Source: FEB-22 sp003105195
GTDB taxonomy: Bacteria > Pseudomonadota > Alphaproteobacteria > Rhizobiales > Xanthobacteraceae
Direction: 5' to 3'
Assembly: GCA_027493405.1 (NCBI GenBank)
Contig: JAOSKV010000045.1
Span: 1 to 64,000, forward strand
DNA: 64,000 bases
Under the pieces are notes generated by a model. It saw only the letters and a list, made by a program, of their open reading frames with translations. It ran no database searches and had not been told where the DNA came from. The translations under genes and the position numbers were made by a program. Of this stretch, positions 51,105 through 64,000 are shown piece after piece (positions within the stretch are counted from its first letter, which is position 1; each line of letters begins with the position of its first letter).

Positions 51105-51937
51105 TCCGGGCTGCCGGCGAGCTTCTGCGGCTTGCCGGGCCTGGCGGGGCGGGCCTGCTTCGGCGCGGGCCGGTTCGCGTCCTGCTTCAGGTCCTGCCGC
51201 TGCGCGAGCATCTGGCGCAGATAGCCGACATTGGCGGCGGCTTCCTCGGTCGGCAGGTCGGCGCGGGCGATCTGCTCGGCCTCCTCGAAGCGGCCCTGCA
51301 GGCCGACCACGAGGGCGAGGTTCTGCCGCGTGCGCGGATCGGCGCCGGCGCGCGCCATGGCGCGGCGCAGGGTCTCCTCGGCGCGCGGCAGCTCGCGCGA
51401 GAGCGCATAGGAGAGCCCGAGATTGGTCAGCACCGAGGGCTCGTCGGGGCGCAGGTTGAGCGCGCTCGCATAGTGGCGGCGCGCCTCCTCGTGCCGGCCC
51501 ATCTGGTCGAGCACCGCCCCTGTGACCGAGAGGAGCCGCCAGTCGGGCTGGTCCGGCGTGTGCGCCTTGCCGAGGATGTCGAGGGCCTTGGGATATTCGC
51601 CGACCTCGGCGAGCGCGCGGCCATAGGCGCCGAGCACGGCACGGCTGCGCGGATTGGCGATGGTCGCCTGCTCGAGCACGGCGGCCGCCTGGGCGCGCTG
51701 GCCGATCTCGCGCAGCGCGCGCGCGTAGCGGACGGCGGCCGCGGTGTCCTTCGCGTTCGCGCGATAGGCCTGGCCCGCGAACTCGACCTCGCGACGCCAC
51801 TCGTTCTCGCCGAGCGGGGCGGACGGGGAGATCGAGCCGGTGGTCTCGGTGGAGCGGGTGGTCGTGCAGCCCGCGAGCGCGCTCGCGGCGAGCACGGCCA
51901 CCGCGACGCTCCCGAGCAGGCGACGGGCTGAACGCAT
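51101..51937 (-). CDS. tadD: TPR lipoprotein TadD
   Basis: The 278-aa product has a lipobox (VLAASALAGCTTTRST). Several tetratricopeptide repeats (about 60-240) follow, such as AVLEQATIANPRSRAVLGAY and HYASALNLRPDEPSVLTNLG. TadD lipoproteins assist secretin assembly. It is convergent with tadC rather than continuing the operon. I choose ATG 51937 (GAGG 8 nt upstream); ATG 51943 is two codons earlier. Confidence 0.9.
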   Translation of the reverse strand: MRSARRLLGSVAVAVLAASALAGCTTTRSTETTGSISPSAPLGENEWRREVEFAGQAYRANAKDTAAAVRYARALREIGQRAQAAAVLEQATIANPRSRAVLGAYGRALAEVGEYPKALDILGKAHTPDQPDWRLLSVTGAVLDQMGRHEEARRHYASALNLRPDEPSVLTNLGLSYALSRELPRAEETLRRAMARAGADPRTRQNLALVVGLQGRFEEAEQIARADLPTEEAAANVGYLRQMLAQRQDLKQDANRPAPKQARPARPGKPQKLAGSPE

Positions 51938-51998
51938 ACGCATCACCTCGCTGCGGGGCGCGAGGCGCCCCGGACCTCCGAGCAATAGGCGGTTAACC

Positions 51999-52013
51999 CT
52001 AAGGTTCGGTTAA
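51999..52013 (-). promoter_or_regulatory. candidate CtrA site upstream of tadD
   Basis: CTAA-N7-TTAA lies in the 134-bp gap between divergent tadD and the aminopeptidase gene, one base off TTAA-N7-TTAA, with an additional TTAACC at 51993. It matches the sites before flp and cpaB. Confidence 0.4.
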
Positions 52014-52071
52014 GGCGCCTTCACGGGACCCGGCCGCCGTGGTAGCAGAGCCGCCTTTCGCGAGGCCTTCC

Positions 52072-53454
52072 ATGCATCCGCTCTATGTTCCCCACGGCCG
52101 CGCCGAGGCGGTCCCGATCTGGTTCGTGACGGCGGCGAGCTATCCGCACCTGCGGGACGTGCTGAGCGCGGCCGCGCGCCGCTATGCGGACGCCGCCGGC
52201 TTCGAGCCGAAGCCCGGGCAGATGCTGCTGCTGCCCGGCGAGGAGGCGCTGTCGGGCGTCGTGTTCGGGATCGAGGCGGACGACAAGCCCGCGAAGGATC
52301 ATTTCCTCGCCGGCCGCCTCCCCGGCGCGCTGCCCAAGGGCATCTATCGCTTCGCCAATGCGCCGCACGACGAGCGGCTCGCCGCGCTCGCCTTCGCGCT
52401 CGGCGGCTACCGCTTCGCGCGCTATCGCGCGGCGGAGGACCGGGAGGTGCGGCTCGCGCTGCCGGCGGGCGTCGACGGCGCGGAGCTGGCGCGCATCGTC
52501 GACGGGGTGACGCTGGCGCGCGACCTGATCAACACGCCGGCCAACGATCTCGGCCCGGCCGAGCTCGAGGAGGCGGTGCGGGCGCTCGCGCGCCGGCACG
52601 GCGCGGAGTGCCGCGCCATCGTGGGCGATGCGCTGCTGGGAGAGAACCTCCCGCTGATCCATGCGGTCGGGCGTGCCGCCGCGGCCGCGCCGCGGCTCGT
52701 CGACCTCGCCTGGGGCGACCCGGCCCACCCCAAGGTCACGCTGGTCGGCAAGGGCGTGTGCTTCGACACCGGCGGGCTCGACATCAAGTCCGACAGCGCC
52801 ATGCTCAACATGAAGAAGGACATGGGCGGCGCCGCCTGCGTGATGGCGCTCGCGCACATGATCATGGACCGCGGCCTGAAGCTGCGGCTGCGGGTGCTGG
52901 TGCCGGCGGTCGAGAACGCGATCTCGGGCGCGGCGTTCCGGCCGCGCGACGTCTATCGCGCGCGCAAGGGGATCACGGTCGAGATCGGCAATACCGACGC
53001 GGAGGGCCGGCTGGTGCTCGCCGACGCGCTGGCGCTCGCCGACGAGGAGGCGCCCGAGCTGATCGTCGACATGGCGACGCTCACGGGCGCGGCGCGGGTG
53101 GCGCTCGGCCCCGAGCTGCCGCCCTTCTACACGAACGACGACGCGCTCGCCCTCGACCTCGCGCGCCACGCGGGCGCCGAGAACGACCCGCTGTGGCGCA
53201 TGCCGCTCTGGCGCCCCTACGAGTCCCTGCTGGAGTCGAAGACCGCGGACATCAACAATGTCGCGTCCGGCGGCTTCGCGGGCTCGGTGACGGCGGCGCT
53301 GTTCCTCGACCGCTTCGTCACGGCGGCGCGCGCCTTCGTGCATCTCGACATCTTCGCCTGGACCCCTTCGGCCAAGCCCGCCCGCCCGGAGGGCGGCGAA
53401 TGCCAGGCCGCCCGCGCCCTCTATGCGCTGCTCGCCGAGCGCTATGCGGTTTGA
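52072..53454 (+). CDS. leucyl aminopeptidase family (M17) protein
   Basis: The 460-aa M17 metallopeptidase carries the metal site VTLVGKGVCFDTGGLDIKSD, MKKDMGGAACV, and the family signature NTDAEGRLVLADALALAD. It is a cytosolic di-zinc exopeptidase. The ATG at 52072 is chosen from the family start (MHPLYVPHGR). It is followed by a MarR and an NlpC/P60 gene on the same strand, an arrangement often seen in Hyphomicrobiales. Confidence 0.93.
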   Translation: MHPLYVPHGRAEAVPIWFVTAASYPHLRDVLSAAARRYADAAGFEPKPGQMLLLPGEEALSGVVFGIEADDKPAKDHFLAGRLPGALPKGIYRFANAPHDERLAALAFALGGYRFARYRAAEDREVRLALPAGVDGAELARIVDGVTLARDLINTPANDLGPAELEEAVRALARRHGAECRAIVGDALLGENLPLIHAVGRAAAAAPRLVDLAWGDPAHPKVTLVGKGVCFDTGGLDIKSDSAMLNMKKDMGGAACVMALAHMIMDRGLKLRLRVLVPAVENAISGAAFRPRDVYRARKGITVEIGNTDAEGRLVLADALALADEEAPELIVDMATLTGAARVALGPELPPFYTNDDALALDLARHAGAENDPLWRMPLWRPYESLLESKTADINNVASGGFAGSVTAALFLDRFVTAARAFVHLDIFAWTPSAKPARPEGGECQAARALYALLAERYAV

Positions 53455-53512
53455 CCGACTTGCGGTTCGGCCTCCCGGGAAATAATACGGGCCCGAAACG
53501 ATCGGAGGCCCC

Positions 53513-53863
53513 ATGGCCGTCGAGATGCGGCCGTCGCAGGCGCTGAAGCTGCTGAACGATTTCGCGTTCACCCTCGTCACCGACGGTGAGCCGGACCTGT
53601 CCGCGCGCCAGCTCGCGGTGCTGCTCACGATCTACCTGGAGCCGCCGCCGCACACGGTGCGGGGGCTCGCCGCCAAGCTGAAGGTGACCAAGCCGGTGAT
53701 CACGCGCGCCCTCGACAGCATGGGGAAGCTCGGCCTGGTGTCGCGCCGCCGCGACGACGCCGACCGGCGCAATGTCGTGATCCAGCGCACCGCCAAGGGC
53801 GCGCTCGCGGTGGAGCGGCTCGGCGACCTGCTGGTCGCCAAGGCGAAGGCGCTGCCGCGATGA
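53513..53863 (+). CDS. small MarR-type winged-helix regulator
   Basis: The 116-aa protein is almost only the winged helix: LSARQLAVLLTIYLEPPPHT, VRGLAAKLKVTKPVITRALD and the wing LVSRRRDDADRRNVVIQRT. It is shorter than typical MarR proteins (140 or more). It overlaps the NlpC/P60 gene by 4 bp (ATGA) and may regulate this peptidase pair. Its ligand is unknown. Confidence 0.87.
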   Translation: MAVEMRPSQALKLLNDFAFTLVTDGEPDLSARQLAVLLTIYLEPPPHTVRGLAAKLKVTKPVITRALDSMGKLGLVSRRRDDADRRNVVIQRTAKGALAVERLGDLLVAKAKALPR

Positions 53864-54705
53864 CGCACGATCCAAGGCTCACCCCGGCGCGCGGAGACCT
53901 CGCGGCGCGCCACCTGCAGGGACGGGTCGCGGCCGACCGCTTCGTGGCGGGCGAGACCTTCGAGGTGCGCGATCCGCAGGCGCCGCTGCGCCGCGCACCC
54001 GCCCCCGACGCCCCGCTCGAGACCGAGGCGCTGATGGGCGAGCGGGTCATGGTCTACGAGACCAGCGACGAGGGCTGGGCCTGGGGCCAGCTCGAAAGCG
54101 ACGGCTATGTGGGTTACCTGCCCGCGAACGCCCTCGGCCGGCCGGGCGCGGCGCCGACCCACAAGGTGGCGGTGGTGCGCACGCTGGTGTTTCCCGGCCC
54201 TTCGATCAAGCTGCCGCCGGCGGCGGCGCTGCCGTTCGGAGCCCGGGTCGCCATCACCCGCGAGGACGGTGCGCTCGCGGTCACGGCCGCGGGCGGCTTC
54301 GTGCCGGCGCGCCACCTCGCGCGGCTCGAGGCCCGCGCGGACGATGCGGTGGCGGTCGCGGAACGCTTCCTCGGCGCGCCCTATCTCTGGGGCGGCAAGA
54401 CCGGGCTCGGCATCGACTGCTCGGGCCTGGTGCAGGTCGCGCTCGCGGCCTGCGGCATCGCCTGCCCGCGCGACAGCGACATGCAGGAGCGCGCCTTCCC
54501 GGCCGCGACGGAGCCGCTGCGGCGCGGCGACCTCCTGTTCTGGAAGGGCCATGTCGCGATCGCCCGCGACGCCGCGAGCATCATCCACGCCAATGCGTTC
54601 CACATGGCGGTGACCATCGAGCCCGCCGCCGACGCGGTCGCGCGCAGCCGCGCGAGCGGCAGCGAGATCACGAGCGTCCGGCGGCCGGCGCCCGGACCTC
54701 AGTAG
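53860..54705 (+). CDS. NlpC/P60-family cell-wall hydrolase
   Basis: The 281-aa protein has two SH3-like segments (about 40-90 and 95-155). The NlpC/P60 domain follows: APYLWGGKTGLGIDCSGLVQ with catalytic Cys187, GDLLFWKGHVAI with His231, and IIHANAFHM as the third site. It should cut peptide stems of peptidoglycan. No signal peptide is seen, as is usual for this subgroup. It is coupled to the MarR gene; its end overlaps the convergent dehydrogenase gene by 7 bp. Confidence 0.92.
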   Translation: MTHDPRLTPARGDLAARHLQGRVAADRFVAGETFEVRDPQAPLRRAPAPDAPLETEALMGERVMVYETSDEGWAWGQLESDGYVGYLPANALGRPGAAPTHKVAVVRTLVFPGPSIKLPPAAALPFGARVAITREDGALAVTAAGGFVPARHLARLEARADDAVAVAERFLGAPYLWGGKTGLGIDCSGLVQVALAACGIACPRDSDMQERAFPAATEPLRRGDLLFWKGHVAIARDAASIIHANAFHMAVTIEPAADAVARSRASGSEITSVRRPAPGPQ

Positions 54706-55659
54706 CCCGTGTGCCGGTCCACCACGTTCTCGAGCGGCAGGCCGCCTTCGTGGCGGGCGATCTGGCGTGCCACATAGGTCGAGATCGCGTCGGGGTCGGT
54801 GTCGGCCGCATTGTGCGGCGTCACGGTGACGCGCGGATGCGACCACAGGGGGCTCTCCATGGGCAGCGGCTCGGTCTCGAACACGTCGAGGGTGGCGGCG
54901 GCGAGCGTGCCGTCGTCGAGGGCCGCGAGGATGTCGCGCTCGACCTGCAGCCCGCCGCGGCCCGCATTGACGATCACGGGTCCCCGAGCACGCCGTCGCG
55001 GGCGAGCAGCGAGAAGGTGCGTTGATCGAGGATGCCGCGCGTCTCCTCGGTGAGCGGCAGCAGGCAGACCAGGATGTCGGTGCGCGCCAGGAACGGCGCG
55101 AGGCCCGCCTCGCCCGCGAAGCACTCGATGCCCGGGATCACCTTCGCGCGCCGGCTCCAGCCCGCCACCCGGAAACCGATGCGCGCCAGCACCTCGGCGG
55201 CGTCGCGTCCGAGCACGCCGAGCCCCATGATGCCGACGCGCACGGCGTCCGCGGCCCATTGCAGCTTCGGCGCCCAGAAGGCCTGGCGCTGCGCCTCGTC
55301 GAGGTAGCGCTGCTGGCGGTGGTGCATCAGCACGTGCAGCGTGACGTATTCGGTCATGCGGCGGGTGAGGTCGTCGTCGGCGACCCGCACCAGGGGCACG
55401 GCCGGCAGGCTCGGGTCGCCGAGCACGGCGTCGACGCCGGCGCCGAGATTGAAGATCGCCTGGAGGTGCGGGAAGGCCGCGAGCCGGCCGGGCGGCGGCT
55501 TCCACACGGCGGCGTAGCGCACCTCGGCGGGATCGACGCGGTCGTCCGGCAGCAGGGCCACGCGCCGTCCCGGGCAGCCGCGGCGGAAGCGCTCGCGCCA
55601 GCGCTCGGGCGCCCAGTTCTCGGTCCCTCCCGAGATCAGGAGAGCGAGCGCGCCCTTGC

Positions 55660-55663
<4 letters not shown>
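54699..55663 (-). CDS. glyoxylate/hydroxypyruvate reductase A-like dehydrogenase, one frameshift
   Basis: This D-2-hydroxyacid dehydrogenase starts at GTG 55663 (VSKGALALLISGG). It has FNLGAGVDAVL, the NAD motif RVGIMGLGVLGRDAAEVLAR, and LVCLLPLTEETRGILDQ. A single missing base near 54980 then shifts the frame to PVIVNAGRGGLQVERDILAA, ATLDVFETEPLPMESPLWSH and PRVTVTPHNAA. Arg, Glu and His of the active site are all present across the break. Its GTG overlaps the ATPase stop by 4 bp, so it is the last gene of the transporter operon. Confidence 0.88.
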
Positions 55664-57297
<1,634 letters not shown>

Positions 57298-57302
57298 CCG
57301 GG

Positions 57303-58493
57303 TCACCTGAAGGTCTTGCGCGGATCGAAGGCGTCGCGCGCCGCCTCGCCGATGAAGATCAGCAGCGAGAGCATGATCGCGAGCGTGAAGAAGCCGGTGA
57401 GCCCGAGCCAGGGCGCCTGGATGTTGGCCTTGCCCTGGGCGAGCAGCTCGCCGAGGGAAGGCGAGCCGGGCGGCAGGCCGAAGCCGAGGAAGTCGAGGGC
57501 CGTGAGCGTCATCACCGAGGAGGAGAGCACGAAGGGCAGCATGGTCATGGTCGCCACCATGGCGTTGGGCAGGAGGTGGCGGAACATGATGGTGGCGTTG
57601 GAGACGCCGAGCGCGCGGGCGGCCTGGATGTACTCGAAATTGCGCCCGCGCAGGAACTCCGCGCGCACCAGGCCGACGAGCGAGACCCAGGAGAACAGGA
57701 GCAGGATCCCGAGCAGCACGAAGAAGCCCGGCACCAGCACCGAGGAGATGATCAGCAGCAGATAGAGCGAGGGGATCGAGGTCCAGATCTCGATCACGCG
57801 CTGGAAGACGAGGTCGACCCAGCCGCCGAAATAGCCCTGCACGGCGCCGGCCGCGACGCCGATCACCGAGGACACCAGGGTCAGGATCAGCCCGAACAGC
57901 ACGGAGATGCGGAAGCCGTAGATCAGGCGCGCCAGCACGTCGCGGCCCTGGTCGTCGGTGCCGAACCAGTTGTACTCGAGGTCGGCGCAGCCCGTGAGTC
58001 CCTTGCGCTCCACCACCGGGCGGCATTCCTCCTCGGTGAGCAGCCAGGTGGGCTTGGACGGCGCCGGCGTCGGCAGGTCGAGATTGTGGGTGTCGTAGGA
58101 GTAGCGGATCGGCGGCCAGTGGATGCTGCCGCCCTTCTCGGCGATCAGCTTGCGGAGATAGGGGTCGCGGTAGTCGGCGGCGGTCTCGAACTCGCCGCCG
58201 AAGGTCGTCTCCGCATAGCCCACCACCGCCGGGAAATAGAGCTTGCCTTCGAGGCGGATCAGGAACGGCCGGTCGTTGGCGATGAACTCGGCGAACAGCG
58301 AGGCCACGAACAGGACCGAGAACAGCCAGAGCGAGATGTAGCCGCGGCGGTTGGCCTTGAAGTTCTGCCAGCGGCGCTGGTTGATGGGCGAGAGCGAGAA
58401 GCGGCGGCGCCCGCGCGGCGGAGCGCCCGGAATCGCGCCCTGCGGCTTGTCGGCCAGGCGTTCCGGCGGACGGACGGTGGTGACCTCGTCCAT
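57303..58493 (-). CDS. yejE: peptide ABC transporter permease (YejE type)
   Basis: The 396-aa permease has a basic cytoplasmic N-terminus (RRRFSLSPINQRRWQNFKAN). A first helix, a long periplasmic insertion (about 75-180) with two cysteines, and the core with the EAA-type loop (AARALGVSNATIMFRHLLPN) follow. The end IGEAARDAFDPRK is typical of DppC-like permeases. ATG 58493 overlaps the yejB stop (ATGA). Confidence 0.94.
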   Translation of the reverse strand: MDEVTTVRPPERLADKPQGAIPGAPPRGRRRFSLSPINQRRWQNFKANRRGYISLWLFSVLFVASLFAEFIANDRPFLIRLEGKLYFPAVVGYAETTFGGEFETAADYRDPYLRKLIAEKGGSIHWPPIRYSYDTHNLDLPTPAPSKPTWLLTEEECRPVVERKGLTGCADLEYNWFGTDDQGRDVLARLIYGFRISVLFGLILTLVSSVIGVAAGAVQGYFGGWVDLVFQRVIEIWTSIPSLYLLLIISSVLVPGFFVLLGILLLFSWVSLVGLVRAEFLRGRNFEYIQAARALGVSNATIMFRHLLPNAMVATMTMLPFVLSSSVMTLTALDFLGFGLPPGSPSLGELLAQGKANIQAPWLGLTGFFTLAIMLSLLIFIGEAARDAFDPRKTFR

Positions 58494-59602
58494 CACACCT
58501 CCCGGGTCTCGAAGTCGATGCGCGGATCGACCCAGGTATAGGTGAGGTCCGAGATCAGCCCGACGACGAGGCCGATGATCGAGAAGATGTAGAGGGTGGC
58601 GAACACAACCGCGTAGTCGCGGTTGAGCACGCTCTCGAAGCCGAGCAGCCCGAGCCCGTCGAGGGAGAAGATGGTCTCGATCAGCAGCGAGCCCTGGAAG
58701 AAGGCGGAGACGAAGGCGCCCGGGAAGCCCGCGATGATGATCAGCATGGCGTTGCGGAACACGTGGCCGTAGAGCACCTGGCGCTCGGCGCAGCCCTTGG
58801 CGCGCGCGGTCAGCACGTACTGCTTGCGGATCTCGTCGAGGAAGGAGTTCTTGGTGAGCAGCGCCGTGGTCGCGAAGGCGGCGAGCGACATCGAGATCAG
58901 CGGCAGCGCCAGGTGCCAGAAATAGTCGAGGATCTGCCGGTACCAGGGCAGGAAGGCGAAGTTGTCGGAGGTGAGCCCGCGCAGCGGGAACCAGTTGAAG
59001 AACGACCCGCCCGCGAACAGGACGATGAGCAGGATCGCGAACAGGAAGCCCGGGATCGCATAGCCGATGATGATGATGCCCGAGGTCCAGATGTCGAAGC
59101 GCGAGCCGTCGCGCACCGCCTTGCGGATGCCGAGCGGAATCGAGATCAGGTAGGTGAGCAGCGTCATCCAGATGCCGAGCGACATCGACACGGGGAGCTT
59201 CTCGACGATCAGGTCGAGCACCCGCACGTCGCGGAAGTAGCTCTTGCCGAAGTCGAAGGTGAGATAGTTCCACAGCATCAGGAAGAAGCGCTCGTGCGCC
59301 GGCTTGTCGAAGCCGAACTGCCTCTCCAGGCTCTTGATGAACTCCGGATCGAGCCCCTGGGCGCCGCGATACTTCGAGGTGATGGCGTCGCCGCCGAGCT
59401 GGGGCTGCGAGCGGCTCTGGAAGTCGCCGGACTGGGAGCCCGAGATGCGCGAGGTCGCGCCGGTGTCGGAGCCGCTGATCTGGGCGATCACCCGCTCCAC
59501 CGGCCCGCCGGGCGCGAACTGCACCACGGCGAAGGACACCAGCATGATCCCGAACAGGGTCGGGATCATGAACAGGATGCGACGGACGATGTAGGCGGTC
59601 AT
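58493..59602 (-). CDS. yejB: peptide ABC transporter permease (YejB type)
   Basis: The 369-aa DppB-like permease starts MTAYIVRRILFMIPTLFGIM with the FAPGGPVE motif. It has a periplasmic insertion (about 45-110) typical of YejB, and the EAA loop TARAKGCAERQVLYGHVFRN. It pairs with YejE. It starts 38 bp after the second binding protein gene. Confidence 0.95.
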   Translation of the reverse strand: MTAYIVRRILFMIPTLFGIMLVSFAVVQFAPGGPVERVIAQISGSDTGATSRISGSQSGDFQSRSQPQLGGDAITSKYRGAQGLDPEFIKSLERQFGFDKPAHERFFLMLWNYLTFDFGKSYFRDVRVLDLIVEKLPVSMSLGIWMTLLTYLISIPLGIRKAVRDGSRFDIWTSGIIIIGYAIPGFLFAILLIVLFAGGSFFNWFPLRGLTSDNFAFLPWYRQILDYFWHLALPLISMSLAAFATTALLTKNSFLDEIRKQYVLTARAKGCAERQVLYGHVFRNAMLIIIAGFPGAFVSAFFQGSLLIETIFSLDGLGLLGFESVLNRDYAVVFATLYIFSIIGLVVGLISDLTYTWVDPRIDFETREV

Positions 59603-59640
59603 GCCGTGCTGGTCACTCCGGGTCGCCGAATCGACGCACT

Positions 59641-61520
59641 CTAGCGCGCCTCGCCGAGTTTCGCGGCCCTGGTTTCATCGTACCACCAGGTCTCGAGGAC
59701 GCCGCGGGCGTATTTGGGCTTCTGCGGCGGGCGGCCGAACACGTCCCAGTAGGCGATCCAGTGGCTCGCCTTGTTCCACTGCGGCACCCAGTAGCGCCCG
59801 GCGCGGATCACGCGGTCGAGCGCGCGGCAGGCGAAGACCAGGGCCGGCCGGGTCTCGGCCGCGATGATGCGCTCGATCAGGGCGTCGATCGCCGGGTCGG
59901 CCATGCCGGCGAGATTGTTGGAGCCGCGGGACGCGGCCGCCTGCGAGGAGAAGAACGAGCGCAGCGAATCGCCGGGGGCGAGCGAGAAGCCGAAGCGGCT
60001 GACCGTCAGGTCGAAGTCGAAATCGTCGACGCGCTTGCGGTACTGCACCGGGTCGACGATGCGCAGCGTCGCGTCGATGCCGACGGTGGCGAGGTTCTTG
60101 ATGTAGGGCATGTGGTGCGGCTGGAAGCTCGGCTCCTCCAGCAGGAACTCGATCGTGATGCGCTCGCCGGCGGGGCCGGCGCGCTTGCCGTCGCGGATCG
60201 CGTAGCCGGCCTGCTGCAGGAGCTGCCCGGCGCGGCGCAGCAGCGAACGGTCCTGGCCCGAGCCGTCGCTCACCGGCGGCCGATAGGGCTCGCCGAACAC
60301 CTCGTCCGGCACCTCGCCGCGGAACGGCTCGAGCAGCGCGACCTCCTCGGGGGACGGCTTGCCGCTCGCCACCAGGTCGGAGTTCTGGAACACCGAGTGG
60401 GTCCGGTCGTAGGAGCCGTACATGATGTTCTTGTTGGTCCACTCGAAGTCGAAAGCGAGGATCAGGGCCTCGCGCACGCGCGGGTCCTTGAAGCGGTCGC
60501 GGCGGGTGTTGATGAACCAGCCCTGCGCGCCGGACGGCGTCTCGTCGGGGAGCACCTCGCGCTTGACGCGGCCCTCGCGGATCGCCGGGAAGTCGTAGCG
60601 GGTCGCCCAGATGCGCGAGGTGAACTCCTCGCGGAACAGGTAGCTCTTGGCCGTGAAGCCCTCGAAGGCGACGTCGCGGTCGCGGTAGTACTCGTAGCGC
60701 ACGGTGTCGAAATTGAACTGGCCGCGCGCGAAGGGAAGGTCGGCGCCCCACCAGTCCTTGACGCGCTCGAAGGCGATGTAGCGGCCGGGCTCGAAGCGGC
60801 CGACCCGGTAGGCGCCGGAACCGAGCGGCACCTCGAGGGTCGACTCGTCGAACGGCCGGTCCGCGTAGTAGGCGCGCGAGAAGATCGGCAGGCCGGCCAC
60901 GAACAGCGGCACGTCGCGCGCCCGCTTCGGCGCGAAGCGCACCACGACGGTGGCGTCGTCCGCCGCCTCGATCGCCTGCACGTCGCGCATCTGGCTGCGG
61001 ATGAGCGGGTGCCCCTTCTCCTTGAGCGTCGCGAGCGAGAAGGCGGCGTCGTCGGCGGTGAGCCGCGTGCCGTCGTGGAAGCGCGCCTCGGGACGCAGGC
61101 GGAAGCGATAGACGAGCCCGTCGGCGGAGCGGACCACCGAGCGCGCCGCGAACCCGTACATCGCGTCCGGCTCGTCGGTCGCGCGCGCCATCAGGCTCGC
61201 GAAGGTGAGCTCCATGCCCTGGGCGGCCTCGCCCTTGAGGATGTAGGCGTTGAGCGTGTTGAAGGTGAGGAAGGACTGGTTGTAGGCGCGGGTCGGCCCG
61301 ATCTGGGAGAACAGGCCGCCCTTCGGCGCCGCCGGGTTCACATAGGCGTAGTGAGGGAAGTCGGCCGGGTACTTGAGATCGTGGAAGGCCGAGATGCCGT
61401 GCGCCTCGATCTCCTCGGCCGCGACCGCGCCGCCGCCGAGCGCCGCGGCCGCCGCGCCGCCGGCCCCGAGCCGGAGAAGATCGCGGCGCGAGAGATCCCC
61501 GGGAGACGCGCGGCAGGCCA

Positions 61521-61521
<1 letters not shown>
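59641..61521 (-). CDS. peptide-binding protein (SBP family 5), Tat-type signal
   Basis: The 626-aa YejA-type solute-binding protein begins with a twin-arginine signal, SRRDLLRLGAGGAAAAALGG. The family sequence follows: HAYAYVNPAAPKGG-like (PHYAYVNPAAPKGGLFSQIG), FRLRPEARFHDGTRLTADDA and GSGAYRVGRFEPGRYIAFER. It delivers peptides to YejBEF. Its ATG overlaps the stop of the first binding protein (ATGA). Confidence 0.94.
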
Positions 61522-63385
<1,864 letters not shown>

Positions 63386-63626
63386 GCAGGCCTCCGGGGC
63401 GATGGGCTCTGGGGTCGTCGCAGGGTCTCGCGCAGACCCGGGCTTCGCGCCGGCGGGCGAGGAGAGCGACAATGGGGCGGATTATGTCGGTTTTTCGGTG
63501 CTTCGCCACCCGGGCAGGGTCGCATTGGCGTGATCCGGCAGGATCGGCGGGGGACCAATCGTCGCACAGTGCGGAACGGCCGGGCACGAGGCCCGGCCGC
63601 CGCGGAACCCCGACGAAACCGTGATG

Positions 63627-64000
63627 CTATTGCGCCTTCGGCGCCCCGCCGGCGTCGGCGGCCTTGGGCAGCGGCGCCGGATTGTCGGCCTGCGCATTCA
63701 GGTAGGCGATGAGGTCGGCGCGCTCGCTGCCGCGCGAGACGCCGGCGAAGCCCATGGTGGTGCCCGGCACCGCGCCCTTGGGATTCTGGATGAAGGCGTT
63801 GAGCTCCTCGATGGTCCACTCGCCGCCCTTCGCCTTCATGGCGGCCGAGTAGTTGAACCCCGGCACCGAGGCCTTGGCGCGGCCGATCACGCCCCAGAGG
63901 TTCGGACCGACCTTGTTGGGGCCGCCCTTCTCGAAGGTGTGGCAGGCCACGCACTTCTTGGCGGCGGTCAGCCCGCGCTCCACGGTGGCGTTGGCGAGCA
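63627..64000 (-). CDS. c-type cytochrome, partial (N-terminus beyond the window)
   Basis: The visible 124 residues contain the haem site KKCVACHTFEKGGPNKVGPN (CxxCH), LWGVIGRAKASVPGFNYSAA and the Met-ligand region PGTTMGFAGVSRGSERADLI. These are class I cytochrome c features like those of membrane or periplasmic cytochrome c of the CycM/c2 group. The frame is open to the window edge, so the N-terminal signal or anchor is not seen. An internal GTG at 63983 is not the true start. Confidence 0.92.
   Translation of the reverse strand, partial: LANATVERGLTAAKKCVACHTFEKGGPNKVGPNLWGVIGRAKASVPGFNYSAAMKAKGGEWTIEELNAFIQNPKGAVPGTTMGFAGVSRGSERADLIAYLNAQADNPAPLPKAADAGGAPKAQ

Overview
The window is GC-rich DNA from an alphaproteobacterium, most likely order Hyphomicrobiales (Rhizobiales). 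Grounds for this are the rpmH-rnpA-yidC-engB...argB and dapD-dapE layouts, a complete Tad/Cpa pilus locus with CtrA-like sites, and a yejABEF-type transporter. Genus and species cannot be fixed from the sequence alone. No CRISPR array, prophage or replication origin is visible.

Bases 1-9112 are an accessory region of visibly lower GC. It ends at the 3' side of a tRNA-Arg(ACG), a classic integration site, although no integrase lies in the window. Its left part is a graveyard: one intact Phd/RelE-type toxin-antitoxin pair, then broken higBA and brnTA pairs, a RAYT transposase fragment and an IS256 transposase fragment. The IS256 fragment abuts and has replaced the C-terminus of a trypsin-like protease. 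Next comes the most interesting block, two divergent units sharing a 247-bp AT-rich control region. One is an XRE-HTH/dynamin-like GTPase followed by the trypsin-like protease. The other is an HTH/superfamily-2 helicase followed by a 79-aa protein. I regard this as a candidate anti-phage or other conflict system.

Bases 9.1-34 kb are mostly core genome: a histidine kinase, an FAD oxidoreductase with a TVP38 membrane protein, rpmH-rnpA-yidC-engB, argB, a DUF1036 protein, a HAD phosphatase, dapD-dapE, truA, a PPOX protein, fmt-def, rmuC, ampG and recR-ebfC-dnaX, with the SRP RNA upstream of dnaX. Two later insertions stand out. One sits between engB and argB and carries an IS5-family relic and a TetR gene with two operators. 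The other is a TetR/STAS-like cassette flanked by a direct duplication of the dapD 5' end.

Bases 34-39.8 kb hold HIT, nudC and pfkB genes, then a sulfur cluster (YeeE/YedE permease, tandem rhodanese, tiny cysteine-rich protein) divergent from an Lrp/AsnC regulator. Bases 39.8-51.9 kb are a full Tad/Cpa pilus locus: tadE-like genes and a pilus N-domain gene on the minus strand, then flp-cpaABCDEF-tadBC on the plus strand, and tadD. Bases 52-54.7 kb carry an M17 aminopeptidase, a MarR regulator and an NlpC/P60 hydrolase. Bases 54.7-63.4 kb are a minus-strand peptide ABC transporter operon (two binding proteins, two permeases, a fused double ATPase) ending in a hydroxyacid dehydrogenase. A c-type cytochrome runs off the right edge.

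A caution for any reader: several genes that should be intact (dapE, truA, fmt, dnaX, a binding protein, the dehydrogenase) each carry one single-base frameshift. Sequencing or assembly indels are the simplest explanation, so the frameshifts in the accessory region may be partly artefactual too.
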